DNA of 64,000 bases from Ensifer sesbaniae (GCF_013283665.1 NZ_JABEKU010000001.1:2046001-2110000), one strand, 5' to 3'; counted from the first letter of the stretch, positions 54,657 to 64,000 are shown. Notes: a model not told the origin generated them from the letters alone. A program made the numbers and translations.

Positions 54657-56174
54657 CTACTCGGCAGCGGTCGCAGCTGGGTTTGCCATGTCGGGCCCGT
54701 TCGCGTCGCCCGGCGCGGTTTCGCTGCCGAGATCCGGAAAGGCGACGATCCGTTTGCCGGAAAAATCGGCATGGATGACGATCAGCCCATGCTCCTCGAA
54801 ATAGCCGAGCAGACGCCGGGCGCGGCGGGCCGAATGCGTGCCATAGGCGCGCGCAATCATCGCGTCCGAAGGACACGGCAGGCCGCGGACAGCAGCCTGC
54901 GCCATCATCAGGAACACCGCCTGAAGATCTTCGGTCACACGATCGGCAAGCTGCAGCGCCTGCGCCCAGGTTTCGGTCGCTGCCGTCTCCGCGTCGACGC
55001 CCGAACGCGCGACCGCCATCTTGCGGCGGAAGGCACTGAGTGACAGGGCCGCACCCGATGGCAGGCGGCGTATGCGGCAACGCACCAGGAAATCCTGGAA
55101 CAATTCCGCATCGGGCCGGAAGGCTGCCTCGGGATTGGCGAGGATTTCCGCAAACACGCTGTCGAGCAGGTTCTCTTTCTCTTCGGCGGTCATTTCCGGC
55201 TGGGCCGGCTTCGGCTCGATCGGGGCCGCCGCTTCCGGTCGCGGACGTGACAATTCGGCGAGGATGTCGGTCGTCGGACGCGGCGGAGCGACCGTGCGGC
55301 GCATGATCGGCCGCGTCAACTCGTCCGGATCCGGGGTGAAGATCAGGTCCTCGACGTCCTGCGGCGCCTCCGGCAGCGGCATGAGCTTCGGGCTCGTCGA
55401 ACGGGCCGACGTCTCGACCGTACCGATCGTCACCTTGAGCGGGCGGCGCGACAGCGCAGGGCCAAGTGCGACGAAGGAGCCGCGCTTCAGGTCGCGGAAC
55501 ATTTCCGCCGTGCGCCGGTCCATGCCGAGCAGATCGGCTGCGCGCAGCATGTCGATGTCGAGGAAGGTACGGCCCATCAGGAAATTCGAGGCTTCCGCCG
55601 CGACGTTCTTGGCAAGCTTTGCCAGGCGCTGGGTGGCGATGACACCGGCAAGGCCGCGCTTGCGGCCGCGGCACATGAGGTTCGTCATGGCGCCGAGCGA
55701 GATCTTGCGCACCTCTTCCGTAACGTCGCCGGCGACCGACGGCGCAAACATCTGGGCCTCGTCGACGACGACGAGAACCGGATACCAATATTCGCGATCC
55801 GCATCGAACATGGCGTTGAGGAACACGCCGGCATTGCGCATCTGCTGCTCGATATCGAGACCTTCCAGCGACAGCACGCAGGAAACGCGGTGCTGGCGGA
55901 TGCGGGTGGCAATGCCGATCAGTTCCGCATCGGTCCGCTCGCCCTCGACGACCACATGGCCGAACTTGTCGGCAAGCGTGACGAAATCGCCTTCCGGATC
56001 GATGATGCACTGCTGCACCCAGGGTGCCGATTGCTCCAGCAGCCGGCGCAGAAGGTGCGACTTGCCCGAACCGGAATTGCCCTGCACCAGGAGACGGGTG
56101 GCCAGAAGCTCCTCGATATCGAGCGAGGCCGAGGTCCCTTCGGACGTCGTTCCCATGTCGATGCCGACCTTCAT
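54657..56174 (-). CDS. HerA/FtsK-like ATP-binding protein (DUF87 type)
   Basis: 505 aa. Walker A GNSGSGKSH (32-40) and Walker B VLVVVDEAQMF (133-143) sit in a RecA-like fold of the HerA/VirB4/DUF87 ATPase group; the MCRGRKRGLAGVIATQRLAKL segment with the arginine and Q-motif is typical. The middle is proline-rich, and a separate helical C-terminal domain (about 325-450) precedes a winged-helix-like end. In Archaea HerA works in DNA end resection with NurA, but no nuclease gene is beside this one. The ATG at 56174 has AGAGG upstream; a GTG two codons earlier is possible. Confidence 0.85.
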   Translation of the reverse strand: MKVGIDMGTTSEGTSASLDIEELLATRLLVQGNSGSGKSHLLRRLLEQSAPWVQQCIIDPEGDFVTLADKFGHVVVEGERTDAELIGIATRIRQHRVSCVLSLEGLDIEQQMRNAGVFLNAMFDADREYWYPVLVVVDEAQMFAPSVAGDVTEEVRKISLGAMTNLMCRGRKRGLAGVIATQRLAKLAKNVAAEASNFLMGRTFLDIDMLRAADLLGMDRRTAEMFRDLKRGSFVALGPALSRRPLKVTIGTVETSARSTSPKLMPLPEAPQDVEDLIFTPDPDELTRPIMRRTVAPPRPTTDILAELSRPRPEAAAPIEPKPAQPEMTAEEKENLLDSVFAEILANPEAAFRPDAELFQDFLVRCRIRRLPSGAALSLSAFRRKMAVARSGVDAETAATETWAQALQLADRVTEDLQAVFLMMAQAAVRGLPCPSDAMIARAYGTHSARRARRLLGYFEEHGLIVIHADFSGKRIVAFPDLGSETAPGDANGPDMANPAATAAE

Positions 56175-56448
56175 TTCCACCTCTTCGCGCTACGCTCGCG
56201 CATTTCCGGACGCAAAATCGCTGCTCACTTTTGAAATGCTCTGGACTGATTCGCGGTCATATGAAGACCGCCGATCAGGCGACACCTAGCACGGTTTCCC
56301 GGAAAATCGTGCCGCCGACACAAAAACCCACAGGGAATACGTGCAGGAGCGTCACCCGGGAGAGAGCCGAATGCAGAATCCGATAGCCGCAAGACTGAAT
56401 TGAGGCCGACCAAAGATCGTACTTTTACGAGCAAAGAGGGATGCCCAT

Positions 56449-56670
56449 ATGGTTTTGGATCGAAGCGATTTGCCCGGGGCAGCAATGGAACATTACGAGA
56501 CCGAACAGCAAATGGAGCTGAATAATCTCGATCAGCGTATGCGCGATGCTTACAAGGAGACGCAACGGGTCGCCTCGAAAGGCGACGCGGCGCGCGCCAG
56601 CCGCATGCGCTTTCTCGCCGCCTGCGTGTTGGCCGTTCTGATCGGCCTCTTGCTGGCGATCTTCTTTTAG
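56449..56670 (+). CDS. small tail-anchored membrane protein
   Basis: 73 aa. The first 50 residues are charged and helical (ETEQQMELNNLDQRMRDAYKE), and the last 20 form one hydrophobic helix ending at the C-terminus (LAACVLAVLIGLLLAIFF), so the protein should sit in the membrane with its N-terminal part in the cytoplasm. Not recognised. GAGGGA precedes the ATG. The gene is alone in a 530-nt stretch between two minus-strand genes. Confidence 0.65.
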   Translation: MVLDRSDLPGAAMEHYETEQQMELNNLDQRMRDAYKETQRVASKGDAARASRMRFLAACVLAVLIGLLLAIFF

Positions 56671-56706
56671 GGAGCGGGGCGGTCATACGAAGGCATAAAG
56701 AGCGCC

Positions 56707-57552
56707 CTAGCCGATCGCTTCTGCCTGCCCCACGCGCCCATCGGCGGTGGCATTAGGTGCCACCGTCAAACCGAAGCCCTGCATCAGCCGTCGGGTGGCA
56801 AAATCCGGTTTGCCCGAGGTGAAGATCGCCGGATCCTGCCCGTTCAGCGGCTCAAAACCGTTTGGCAGCGGCACCAGTGACCGCGCCCGCCGGGCAATGG
56901 CTTCCGCCGGGTCCAGCCAGTCGACCGGCCAGGGTGCAAGCCTGCGGAAGACGTTGGCCATGAAGGGATAGTGCGTGCAGGCGAGCACGACGATATCGGT
57001 CTTCTTGCTGTCCATCTCGACGAAGCACGGGGCGATTTCGGCAAGCACGGTCTCGTCGTCCAGCTTGTCGCCTCGGATATAGGCCTCTGCCATCTTGGCG
57101 AGGTTCTCCGAGCCGACGAGCCGCACATGGCACTGGCTGGCGAAGGACTGGATGAGATCGCGCGTATAGGCGCGCTTGACCGTGCCCGGCGTCGCCAGGA
57201 CCGAAACGAGCCCGGAGCGCGTGCGCTCGGCCGCCGGCTTGATCGCAGGCACCGTCCCGACGAAGGTCATCTGCGGATAGGCTGCGCGCAGATCGGCGCC
57301 GACGAGCGTGAAGGCGGTGTTACAGGCGATCACGCAGATTTCCGGATCATGCTCGGAAAGCAGCCGGCCGAAGAGCGCGATCACCCTTTCCTTCAGCGCC
57401 GCCTCTTCCCAGCCGCCATAGGGAAAGCCGGCATCGTCGGCGACATAGATGAAATGCCGCTCGGGCATCAGCACCCTCGCCTCGCGCAGCACGGTCAAGC
57501 CGCCGATACCGCTGTCGAAGACGAGGATGGGTTTCAGTTCACTCGCTGTCAC
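56707..57552 (-). CDS. murI: glutamate racemase
   Basis: 281 aa. Makes D-glutamate for peptidoglycan using two catalytic cysteines, Cys77 in ACNT and Cys192 in ACTHYPF; the FDSGIGG substrate loop is at 12-18. The start is taken as GTG at 57552 ([15 protein letters not shown]), which matches the usual N-terminus and overlaps the end of trmJ by 14 nt. An alternative GTG at 57597 would extend into trmJ. It closes the run FUSC-trmJ-murI on the minus strand. Confidence 0.93.
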   Translation of the reverse strand: MTASELKPILVFDSGIGGLTVLREARVLMPERHFIYVADDAGFPYGGWEEAALKERVIALFGRLLSEHDPEICVIACNTAFTLVGADLRAAYPQMTFVGTVPAIKPAAERTRSGLVSVLATPGTVKRAYTRDLIQSFASQCHVRLVGSENLAKMAEAYIRGDKLDDETVLAEIAPCFVEMDSKKTDIVVLACTHYPFMANVFRRLAPWPVDWLDPAEAIARRARSLVPLPNGFEPLNGQDPAIFTSGKPDFATRRLMQGFGLTVAPNATADGRVGQAEAIG

Positions 57553-58384
57553 CGTTGTCCCGCGCTTTCCTGCTGTGCTCGCCCCTGCTGTGATCACTCG
57601 GAGCGCCGGAGCCGCGCGGGTTTTCCCGCGTGAACCGGTCGAGCGAAGAAATAACGCCGCGCAGCACCTGGATTTCCGATTCGGTAAAGGATGGTCTGGT
57701 CAGAACGGCGCGCAGGTTCTCGACCAATTTCGGCTTTTTGTCGGCGGAGCGGAAATAGTTGCGCGCATCGAGTGCATCCTCGATATGGTCGAAGAGGCCC
57801 TGCAGATGCTCCTTGGTCGCCGGTCGCTGCTCGATCGCCTGGAACGAGGTCTGGTCCTCCGATTCCATGCCCGTCTTCATCCACTCGTAGGACATCAGCA
57901 GCACGGCCTGGGCGAGGTTGAGCGACGCGAAGGCCGGATTGACCGGAAAGGTCACGATCTCGTCGGCAAGCGCGACTTCCTCGTTGGTAAGTCCGGTGCG
58001 CTCGCGCCCGAAGACGATCCCGATCTTTTCGCCGCCGTTGAAGCGCTGGCGAAGCGTGCGCGCCGCGACGATCGGCGAGCGCACTGGCTTGTAGCCGTCG
58101 CGGTCCCGGGCCGTCGTCGCATAGACGAAATTGAGGTCGGCGATCGCCTCCTCGAGCGAGCCGTAGAGCTTGGCCGCGTCGATGACGTGATCGGCGCGGC
58201 TCGCGGCAGAACGCGCCTTCTCGCTCGGCCAGCCATCGCGCGGATTGACGAGCCGAAGCTCGGCCAGGCCGAAATTCGCCATCGCGCGGGCGACCATGCC
58301 GATGTTTTCGCCGAGCTGCGGATAGGCGAGAATGATGGCCGGTCCTTCCGCCAGAAGTTCGCGCTCGCTGTTCGTGCCTGCCAT
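57539..58384 (-). CDS. trmJ: tRNA (cytidine/uridine-32) 2'-O-methyltransferase TrmJ
   Basis: 281 aa SPOUT-class methyltransferase that modifies position 32 of the tRNA anticodon loop. The knot motifs [16 protein letters not shown] and NLAQAVLLM are clear, as is the [18 protein letters not shown] start. The C-terminal extension (about 215-281) is longer than the catalytic domain and ends in a charged tail. The ATG at 58384 sits on AAGGAA; a more distant in-frame ATG adds a polar stretch. It overlaps murI. Together with ttcA the window has two enzymes for tRNA position 32. Confidence 0.93.
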   Translation of the reverse strand: MAGTNSERELLAEGPAIILAYPQLGENIGMVARAMANFGLAELRLVNPRDGWPSEKARSAASRADHVIDAAKLYGSLEEAIADLNFVYATTARDRDGYKPVRSPIVAARTLRQRFNGGEKIGIVFGRERTGLTNEEVALADEIVTFPVNPAFASLNLAQAVLLMSYEWMKTGMESEDQTSFQAIEQRPATKEHLQGLFDHIEDALDARNYFRSADKKPKLVENLRAVLTRPSFTESEIQVLRGVISSLDRFTRENPRGSGAPSDHSRGEHSRKARDNGDSE

Positions 58385-58469
58385 TTCCTTAGCCTTTGCC
58401 TCTCGTTCGGCGCTTCCCTTGCACAAATGTTGGCGAAATTAAAGTCCGGCTTGGCTTTGGGCAGTGCAG

Positions 58470-60446
58470 CTACAGATGAAGACGGTTGAGAGAGATCCCG
58501 ATCATCTCCAGACCAAGCTCGGCGTCGTCCTTCGATATCGGCAGGTGACGATCGACCGGCGCGCCGATCCTGCCGACTTGATAGAAATAGGCCGAAGCCT
58601 TGTCGCGAACCGACTGGACGAGTTCGAGATTGGCGTCGATGTCGTCGTTGAAATCGCCCCCCTCCAGTTCGGCATCCGTGCCGACGCGCCGCGCGAAGAC
58701 CCGTGCCCAATAGGTACAGGCCATGAAGATCGCCAGTGCCTGACGAACATGGCCAGGGCGGGTGACGAGTTGCCAGGGCAGCCCGAGCGGTTTTGCCGCC
58801 GCCGCCAAATCGCGATAGGCGCGATCGAGCGCCTGCGATCGGGTGATGAGCGCCAAGCCCGAAGCCCCGTCCCTCGCCGCCTGCAGCAGACCCGTCAGTT
58901 CGTCGCACCAGGCAGCGACGGCCGCATCGAGCGTGGTGCGGGTCCGGGTCGGAAACACGACGAAGGCAACGGCCGCACCGGCGATCGAGCCGATCATGGT
59001 TTCCTCGAGACGCAATTGCAGCAGATGCGGCGTCAGCACGCCCATGAGACTGTAGACCAGCGACAGCACGACGGAGATGAAGAGGGTCATCGTCGCATAG
59101 GACACGGCGAGGAAATAGAAGGCGAGAAAGACGCAGAGCGCGCTCAGCGGCAGCACCAGATAGATGTTGCCGCCGACCAGCGTGCCGACGACGATGCCGA
59201 CTACGATACCGAAGAGCGTGCCGGCAGAGCGCTGCAGGGCCTTCACCGCCGTATCGCCACGCGAGCGCGTGTTCGTGAAGACCAGAAACGCCGCAAGCAC
59301 CGCCCAGAACCAGCGCTCGCGCGATAGCATCAGCCCGAACACCATGGCGATGCCGGAGGCAAGGGTGATCTGGATCGCGGCCTTCAGCGCCGGTTCGGCA
59401 AGCGACGGTTTCCATCGGCTTGCCGCGCCACCTGATTGCGCCAGCGGCTCTTCGAGATCGGCCGGTGTCAGCTTCGCCAGACTGCGGGCGAGCCTCTGCC
59501 TGACATTCCGAAGCCAGAGCAGCGCCTTCACCGTTTCTTGGCGGCGCGGTGCGGCATCGCCAAGCCGGGCCATCTCCTCGTCGATCCTCTCGCCGTCGCG
59601 CGCGATCATCGCCTCCACCAGCGCTGGCGGTGGCATCGACTGGAAGCTTAGGACGATGACGCTTTCGGCCGCGAGATGCAGATCGAAAAGATTGATGACG
59701 AGATCGGCGGACGCCACTCCGGGCTCGGGTTGCGGCCGTCGGTTCTCGGTCGGAATGAAGCTCTCGGCCATCAGCACGGCTTCCTTTAGCCGCTCTTCGG
59801 CCGTGTGCAGCCTCCGCCGATCGACCTCGGAAAGAACCGGCTTGCGGGCAATCTCCGCCAATTCGAGAAGCATGCGGTCGACACGACGCTGCACGCTCGC
59901 TGCAGCGCGCAGCAGGTCACGGTAGCGGTCATCCGGCAGCAGCCGCGTGCGAACGAGATGCGCGACCGTCGCGGACACCGCCGCCCCAAAGAACAGTGCC
60001 GGCAACTGGTCCGCGGTCGGCTGGAGGTAGGCGCCGGTAAAGTAGGACATGAAAGCAAACATGCCGACGGCAAATCCGCGGGGACCGAAGGATCGGCCGT
60101 AGACGGCGAGAAAGATGATCAGCAGGAAGACGACGTCCGAGACGTAGCGATGATCTTCCAGGAGCGAGGCGAGCCCGACCATCGAAACACCGACGAGAAC
60201 GGCGATGATGCGCGTGAGGCGCTGGCCGGCCACGGTGTGGTCGCGGACTGCCAGCCCGCCCTCGATGGAAAGCGATGCGGCAAGACCATAGGCCGCCGGC
60301 GGCAAGGGCGCGATCAGGTAATGGACCGCCATCAGGATCAGGATTGAAACGACGATCGTCGTGGTGATGCGGGAGGCCTGCCGCAGGCGGGAGAAAGCGG
60401 GATCGTTGGCAAGAAGCCAGTCACGCACGCGGGAGCGAAATGCCAT
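58470..60446 (-). CDS. FUSC-family membrane protein
   Basis: 658 aa. The two-block layout of the fusaric acid resistance/YccS-type family is visible: an N-terminal membrane block of several helices (about 22-200), a cytoplasmic helical region, and a second membrane block (about 375-500), then a soluble tail of about 150 residues. The LLSRERWFWAVLAAFLVFTNTRSRGDT segment in the second block is highly conserved in the family. Exported substrates are aromatic acids in characterised members, but none is known here. The ATG at 60446 was chosen because 39 upstream codons are arginine-rich and unlike the family. Confidence 0.87.
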   Translation of the reverse strand: MAFRSRVRDWLLANDPAFSRLRQASRITTTIVVSILILMAVHYLIAPLPPAAYGLAASLSIEGGLAVRDHTVAGQRLTRIIAVLVGVSMVGLASLLEDHRYVSDVVFLLIIFLAVYGRSFGPRGFAVGMFAFMSYFTGAYLQPTADQLPALFFGAAVSATVAHLVRTRLLPDDRYRDLLRAAASVQRRVDRMLLELAEIARKPVLSEVDRRRLHTAEERLKEAVLMAESFIPTENRRPQPEPGVASADLVINLFDLHLAAESVIVLSFQSMPPPALVEAMIARDGERIDEEMARLGDAAPRRQETVKALLWLRNVRQRLARSLAKLTPADLEEPLAQSGGAASRWKPSLAEPALKAAIQITLASGIAMVFGLMLSRERWFWAVLAAFLVFTNTRSRGDTAVKALQRSAGTLFGIVVGIVVGTLVGGNIYLVLPLSALCVFLAFYFLAVSYATMTLFISVVLSLVYSLMGVLTPHLLQLRLEETMIGSIAGAAVAFVVFPTRTRTTLDAAVAAWCDELTGLLQAARDGASGLALITRSQALDRAYRDLAAAAKPLGLPWQLVTRPGHVRQALAIFMACTYWARVFARRVGTDAELEGGDFNDDIDANLELVQSVRDKASAYFYQVGRIGAPVDRHLPISKDDAELGLEMIGISLNRLHL

Positions 60447-60626
60447 CGGACGCCTATTGCTTGTTTGCGCTCGCCTCAAACGGGCGCCGCCTCGCCGGTT
60501 CCTTCCTGCATAACGACAGAAGCGATCTTTGCAAGGCCGATGGCGTCCTGGGCCGCCCCGCAAAGCGTTGCCGAACGCTCGGTCGACGCGAGCCTTCGGC
60601 TCGATCCAAAGTTTCAGCCAAGCATG

Positions 60627-60655
60627 CTTTGCCTTGCCGGTTCTGAGTGCTATAG
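60627..60655 (+). promoter_or_regulatory. icd promoter candidate
   Basis: CTTTGC (60627-60632), a 17-nt spacer and CTATAG (60650-60655). It matches four of six and five of six positions of the rhizobial CTTGAC/CTATAT pattern, about 70 nt before the start codon. Confidence 0.5.
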
Positions 60656-60723
60656 GGCACAGGATTTTTCAGAGAGGAAGGGACATCGCTCCCGCTGTCC
60701 CGCACAAGCTACGAGGCATATTC

Positions 60724-61938
60724 ATGGCAAAGATCAAGGTCGCCAATCCGGTCGTCGAGCTCGACGGCGATGAGATGACCCGCATCATCTGGCAGTTCAT
60801 CAAGGACAAGCTGATCCATCCCTACCTCGACATCGATCTGGAATATTACGACCTCAGCGTCGAAAACCGCGATGCCACCGAAGACCAGGTGACGGTCGAC
60901 GCCGCCAACGCGATCAAGAAGCATGGCGTCGGCGTCAAGTGCGCCACGATCACGCCGGATGAAGCCCGCGTCGAGGAATTCAAACTGAAGAAGATGTGGA
61001 AGTCGCCGAACGGCACGATCCGCAACATCCTCGGCGGAGTCATCTTCCGCGAGCCGATCATCTGCAAGAACGTTCCGCGCCTGGTTCCGGGCTGGACCAA
61101 GCCGATCATCGTCGGCCGTCACGCCTTCGGCGACCAGTACCGCGCCACCGACTTCAAGTTCCCGGGCAAGGGCAAACTGTCGATCAAGTTCGTTGGCGAT
61201 GACGGCCAGACGATCGAACACGACGTCTATGACGCCCCCGGCGCCGGCGTTGCGATGGCCATGTACAACCTCGACGAATCGATCACCGAATTCGCCCGCG
61301 CCTCGTTCAACTACGGCCTGCAGCGCAAGGTTCCGGTCTACCTCTCGACCAAGAACACCATCCTCAAGGCCTATGACGGCCGCTTCAAGGACATCTTCCA
61401 GAAGGTCTTCGAGGAAGAATTCGCCGAGAAGTTCAAGGCCGAAAAGCTGTGGTACGAACACCGCCTGATCGACGACATGGTTGCCTCGGCGCTGAAGTGG
61501 TCTGGCGGCTATGTCTGGGCGTGCAAGAACTACGACGGCGACGTCCAGTCGGATATCGTTGCCCAGGGCTTCGGCTCGCTCGGCCTGATGACCTCGGTTC
61601 TGATGACGCCGGACGGCAAGACGGTCGAAGCCGAAGCCGCCCACGGCACGGTCACCCGTCACTACCGCCAGCACCAGAAGGGCGAGGAAACCTCGACCAA
61701 CTCGATCGCCTCGATCTTCGCCTGGACCCGTGGCCTCGCCCACCGCGCCAAGCTCGACGGCAATGCCGAACTCGCGAAGTTCGCCGACACGCTCGAGAAG
61801 GTCTGCGTCGACACCGTCGAAGCCGGTTTCATGACCAAGGACCTGGCGCTGCTCATCGGTCCCGATCAGCCCTGGCTCTCGACCACCGGCTTCCTCGACA
61901 AGATCGACGAGAACCTGAAGAAGGCCATGGCCGCCTGA
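60724..61938 (+). CDS. icd: NADP-dependent isocitrate dehydrogenase
   Basis: 404 aa. Oxidises isocitrate to 2-oxoglutarate in the TCA cycle. This is the dimeric type related to the eukaryotic enzymes; motifs [26 protein letters not shown] (substrate contacts) and [14 protein letters not shown] (NADP binding) are present. The start [15 protein letters not shown] follows an upstream promoter candidate. A codon run further upstream is in frame but unrelated. The gene is monocistronic and ends with a strong terminator. Confidence 0.98.
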   Translation: MAKIKVANPVVELDGDEMTRIIWQFIKDKLIHPYLDIDLEYYDLSVENRDATEDQVTVDAANAIKKHGVGVKCATITPDEARVEEFKLKKMWKSPNGTIRNILGGVIFREPIICKNVPRLVPGWTKPIIVGRHAFGDQYRATDFKFPGKGKLSIKFVGDDGQTIEHDVYDAPGAGVAMAMYNLDESITEFARASFNYGLQRKVPVYLSTKNTILKAYDGRFKDIFQKVFEEEFAEKFKAEKLWYEHRLIDDMVASALKWSGGYVWACKNYDGDVQSDIVAQGFGSLGLMTSVLMTPDGKTVEAEAAHGTVTRHYRQHQKGEETSTNSIASIFAWTRGLAHRAKLDGNAELAKFADTLEKVCVDTVEAGFMTKDLALLIGPDQPWLSTTGFLDKIDENLKKAMAA

Positions 61939-61963
61939 TAAGGCGCCGGACCCGAAGGCAACG

Positions 61964-61992
61964 AAACCCGGCCTCGAGCCGGGTTTCTTTTT
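61964..61992 (+). terminator. icd terminator
   Basis: AAACCCGGC-CTCGA-GCCGGGTTT stem followed by CTTTTT, 26 nt after the icd stop codon. Confidence 0.9.
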
Positions 61993-62097
61993 GGCTGATC
62001 GCAATTCCGAAGCCCCGATCACCGTTCCGCGGCCTGCGCTCGCCTCCGCTAGAGCCGAGCTTCCCAGAATCGCCTAGAACATGTCACGGCTGTTGCT

Positions 62098-63069
62098 TCA
62101 CGGGTCGTCGCCCACGATATGCGGAGCGTAGATTCCGTCTCGGGCCTGTCGACGCCATGGCCGGGCCGGATCGCCGGGATCGTTGCCGATATCGGCCACG
62201 ACAATCGAAGGCCCGTCTCCGGCGCATCGCGCGGCCCATTGGCCGTCGGGGGCAACGATACCCGAGGGAGCCGCGAGGCCCGGCTGTGCGAGAACGGCGA
62301 AACTCGCCCAATAGCAATTGCTCGACGCATGCCCTTGCACCTCGGCGGCAAAAGCCAGGTCGATTGGCATAGGGCCGCCGGAAGTCGAGAACAGGACGCA
62401 ATCGACATTCAGCCGCTCGTATTCGATGAAAAGCTCGGGAAAGTGGCACTCGATACCAAGCGTGCAGCCGAAGCGGACATCGTCGACGTCGAATGTCAGC
62501 GGGATCGATCCGGGCGTGTACATGAACGAGATCTTCGTGTTCGACAGCATGCGCTCGTCGTAGCGTGTTGCGACCGTTCCCTTGTCCGAGATTACATACA
62601 GGCTGTTGTGCGGGCGATGAGGTTCGGTGAGCGGATGTACTGACCCGAGGACTGTCCATAGGCCGAGTTCCCGCGCCAGCGTTCGCGTGGCATCAAGCTC
62701 CTCGCGCAGAACTGCCCAATCGAACCGGTGCCAATCGGATGGACCTATTTCGCGGGGACCGATAGCGGACATAATGCGCTTGTTCGGAAAACACGTCGCT
62801 CCCTCCGGGAAATGCACTACGCGGGCTCGTGCCCGATGCGCCTCCTGCATCAGGTTCCGGATTTTTTCTCCGGCAAGCCGAAGTGCTGCCGCGTCGCGGG
62901 GGTCGTCGAAATAGCCGGATTGCGCCACGGCCAAGCGCAGCGACTTTGATTGACGAGGCGCGCCACGCGCCTTCGCATCGCGAAGATGCATGAGCGCGGT
63001 CGTATAGGATTCGCCGGTCTTGGCGGCGCGGGCGCGAACGCGCCGTTTGAAATTTCGGTTTTCAGTCAT
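62098..63069 (-). CDS. nitrilase-superfamily protein with an N-terminal RVRARAAKTGESY motif
   Basis: 323 aa. Residues 8 to 30 (FKRRVRARAAKTGESY, then TTALMHLRD) form a basic motif of the kind that also occurs in small DNA-associated proteins, joined to a carbon-nitrogen hydrolase domain from about 44. The catalytic cysteine is Cys208 in GIECHFPEL and the glutamate is Glu89 in FPEGATCF. The lysine expected in a YxKxxL motif is instead glutamate in YDERML (Glu172), with Lys179 nearby. Activity therefore cannot be assumed. The ATG at 63069 was chosen; the frame is open a further 53 codons. It is convergent with icd. Confidence 0.8.
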   Translation of the reverse strand: MTENRNFKRRVRARAAKTGESYTTALMHLRDAKARGAPRQSKSLRLAVAQSGYFDDPRDAAALRLAGEKIRNLMQEAHRARARVVHFPEGATCFPNKRIMSAIGPREIGPSDWHRFDWAVLREELDATRTLARELGLWTVLGSVHPLTEPHRPHNSLYVISDKGTVATRYDERMLSNTKISFMYTPGSIPLTFDVDDVRFGCTLGIECHFPELFIEYERLNVDCVLFSTSGGPMPIDLAFAAEVQGHASSNCYWASFAVLAQPGLAAPSGIVAPDGQWAARCAGDGPSIVVADIGNDPGDPARPWRRQARDGIYAPHIVGDDP

Positions 63070-63281
63070 AGCGAAGGCCTTTCGCGTCTCGGGCAAGTTC
63101 CCCAGCAACCGGACCCGAAACGGTGGGACCGAGGTTTGCAGACCCGAGACTGAAGTCCCTTTGCCCCCCGTGAAAGGACCGTGCTGGGGACGATCTTTGG
63201 AGGTTCGGCGCAGGCCACGCCGAACCAAAGGCGCCGCTGAGCCGCCGATTCGTCAATTCCAACGCGGCGACCCGACGCCAG

Positions 63282-64000
63282 TCATTTCAACGGCAGATAG
63301 ATCTCGCTCAACAGTTCCGTCGGCGGAACCTCGCGGGGATTGTTGAGATATTTCTCGAACATCAGGCTGTCGCGGATCTCACGGCCGGATTGCGGCAGCC
63401 AGGTACCGTAGAGCCATTGATAGGCCTTCGGCATATCCGCATAGGGGCCTTTGTGGCGCAGTACCGCGTAGTGGCCGCCGTCGATGTGCTGTCGTGTCAA
63501 TGGAGCGTCAGTCGGCATCTGTTCACGCGCACTAACGCAGGCGAAGGAGCGCAGATTCTCGACTGGCACCAGTTCCGGATCGTCGAGATAAATGCCGATC
63601 ATTTCCATGTCCGGCCGGAACAATTGCCGTGAAAATAGGGTGCCGTAAAGCGTCTCAAACGCTCGCCCGATTTCCATATAGGAGCCGCTATGGGCGACGC
63701 CGACGAGGTCGATGGCTTCGACATCCCTGAGGGTGACTTCATACATATCCGTAATTCCTTCCGTTGAGTCGGTTTCAAAGGCCACATGGCTTCCCTCCTT
63801 GCGATAGCGCACCGGCGGCAGCCCATAGGACGCCTTGAACGTGCGGTTAAAGGACTGCAGATTGGGATAGCCAGAGCGCTGCGCGATCGTTTCGACAGGA
63901 AGATCGGACTGGGCAAGGTCGGCCGCGGCCCGCTGCAGCCGCAACCGCTTCACCGTGGCCGCCAGCGTCTCACCATGAACGGCCCGGTAAATCCGGTGCC
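63282..64000 (-). CDS. AraC-type regulator with GyrI-like effector domain (cut by right edge)
   Basis: The visible 239 residues contain the end of an AraC helix-turn-helix (AVHGETLAATVKRLRLQRAA and AQRSGYPNLQSFNRTFKASYG), followed by a GyrI/SOUL-type ligand-binding domain (MYEVTLRDVEAIDLVGVAHSG, GHYAVLRHKGPYADM). Proteins of the Rob/TipA style use this domain to sense small toxic molecules. The gene continues beyond base 64000, so the start and first helix are missing. The reading frame stays open to the window edge, and no GTG or ATG inside it is a convincing start. Confidence 0.9.
   Translation of the reverse strand, partial: HRIYRAVHGETLAATVKRLRLQRAAADLAQSDLPVETIAQRSGYPNLQSFNRTFKASYGLPPVRYRKEGSHVAFETDSTEGITDMYEVTLRDVEAIDLVGVAHSGSYMEIGRAFETLYGTLFSRQLFRPDMEMIGIYLDDPELVPVENLRSFACVSAREQMPTDAPLTRQHIDGGHYAVLRHKGPYADMPKAYQWLYGTWLPQSGREIRDSLMFEKYLNNPREVPPTELLSEIYLPLK

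Noticed and set aside
1-64000. Prophage, transposon or CRISPR content
   Set aside because: No integrase, transposase, terminal repeats with target duplications or regularly spaced repeats were found. The repeated elements are RIMEs only.

Overview
The window reads as a piece of the main chromosome of a Rhizobiaceae bacterium, most likely Ensifer/Sinorhizobium. It is GC-rich and densely coded, with Shine-Dalgarno-led genes and sigma70 sites of the rhizobial CTTGAC-N17-CTAnnn type. It carries seven copies, one of them a half, of a mosaic element of about 100 bp built from two palindromes, matching the RIME family first described in Sinorhizobium meliloti. The gene content is housekeeping: Fe-S assembly, purine synthesis, tyrS, rpsD, icd, murI. 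I see no prophage, IS element, CRISPR array, rRNA or convincing tRNA.

Layout. 1-5.3 kb: an iron-responsive suf operon on the minus strand (NifS-type cysteine desulfurase, sufB, sufC, sufD, start of sufS), with a promoter carrying adjacent Irr-like and RirA-like boxes. 5.3-18.8 kb: an alpha/beta hydrolase, a GGDEF protein, anmK, tyrS, a giant AsmA-like envelope protein, a Bcp peroxiredoxin coupled to a ferritin-like DUF455 protein, an M23 peptidase, a DEAD-box helicase and a NUDIX hydrolase. 18.8-24.0 kb: a minus-strand molybdo-hydroxylase maturation cassette (MoxR ATPase, VWA protein, two XdhC/CoxI-type proteins, a molybdopterin-binding/NTP-transferase fusion, a TfoX_N protein) with no hydroxylase structural genes nearby. 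24.1-29.1 kb: a flavin reductase, a periplasmic binding protein coupled to a P1 peptidase, then rpe coupled to a secreted and a membrane protein.

29.1-43.8 kb: purine genes purB, purC-purS-kptA-purQ and purL, interspersed with a PilZ protein, a DUF2189 membrane protein, an RBBP9-like hydrolase, a PAS-GGDEF-EAL protein, the ATP synthase zeta inhibitor, a lipoprotein, a DUF1127/MocR divergent pair and a PagL-like lipid A deacylase. kptA lies inside the purine operon and overlaps purQ. 43.8-51.6 kb: a LysR regulator, a SnoaL protein, a bolA-basic protein-grxD group, two tandem Bcr/CflA-type MFS exporters, and ttcA with an inositol-phosphatase-like gene.

51.6-64 kb: glsA, rpsD, a MarR/cupin divergent pair with an operator over the cupin -35 box, a HerA-like ATPase, a small tail-anchored protein, a FUSC-trmJ-murI minus-strand run, icd, a nitrilase-superfamily protein with an unusual active site, and an AraC/GyrI-like regulator cut by the right edge. 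Iron and redox homeostasis recurs as a theme (suf, bolA/grxD, bcp/DUF455), as does c-di-GMP signalling (GGDEF, PilZ, GGDEF-EAL). Nothing here is a clear new defence or mobile system. The most unusual items are kptA in the purine operon, the orphan Mo-enzyme cassette, RIMEs lodged inside terminator hairpins, the basic protein between BolA and Grx4, and the nitrilase relative.
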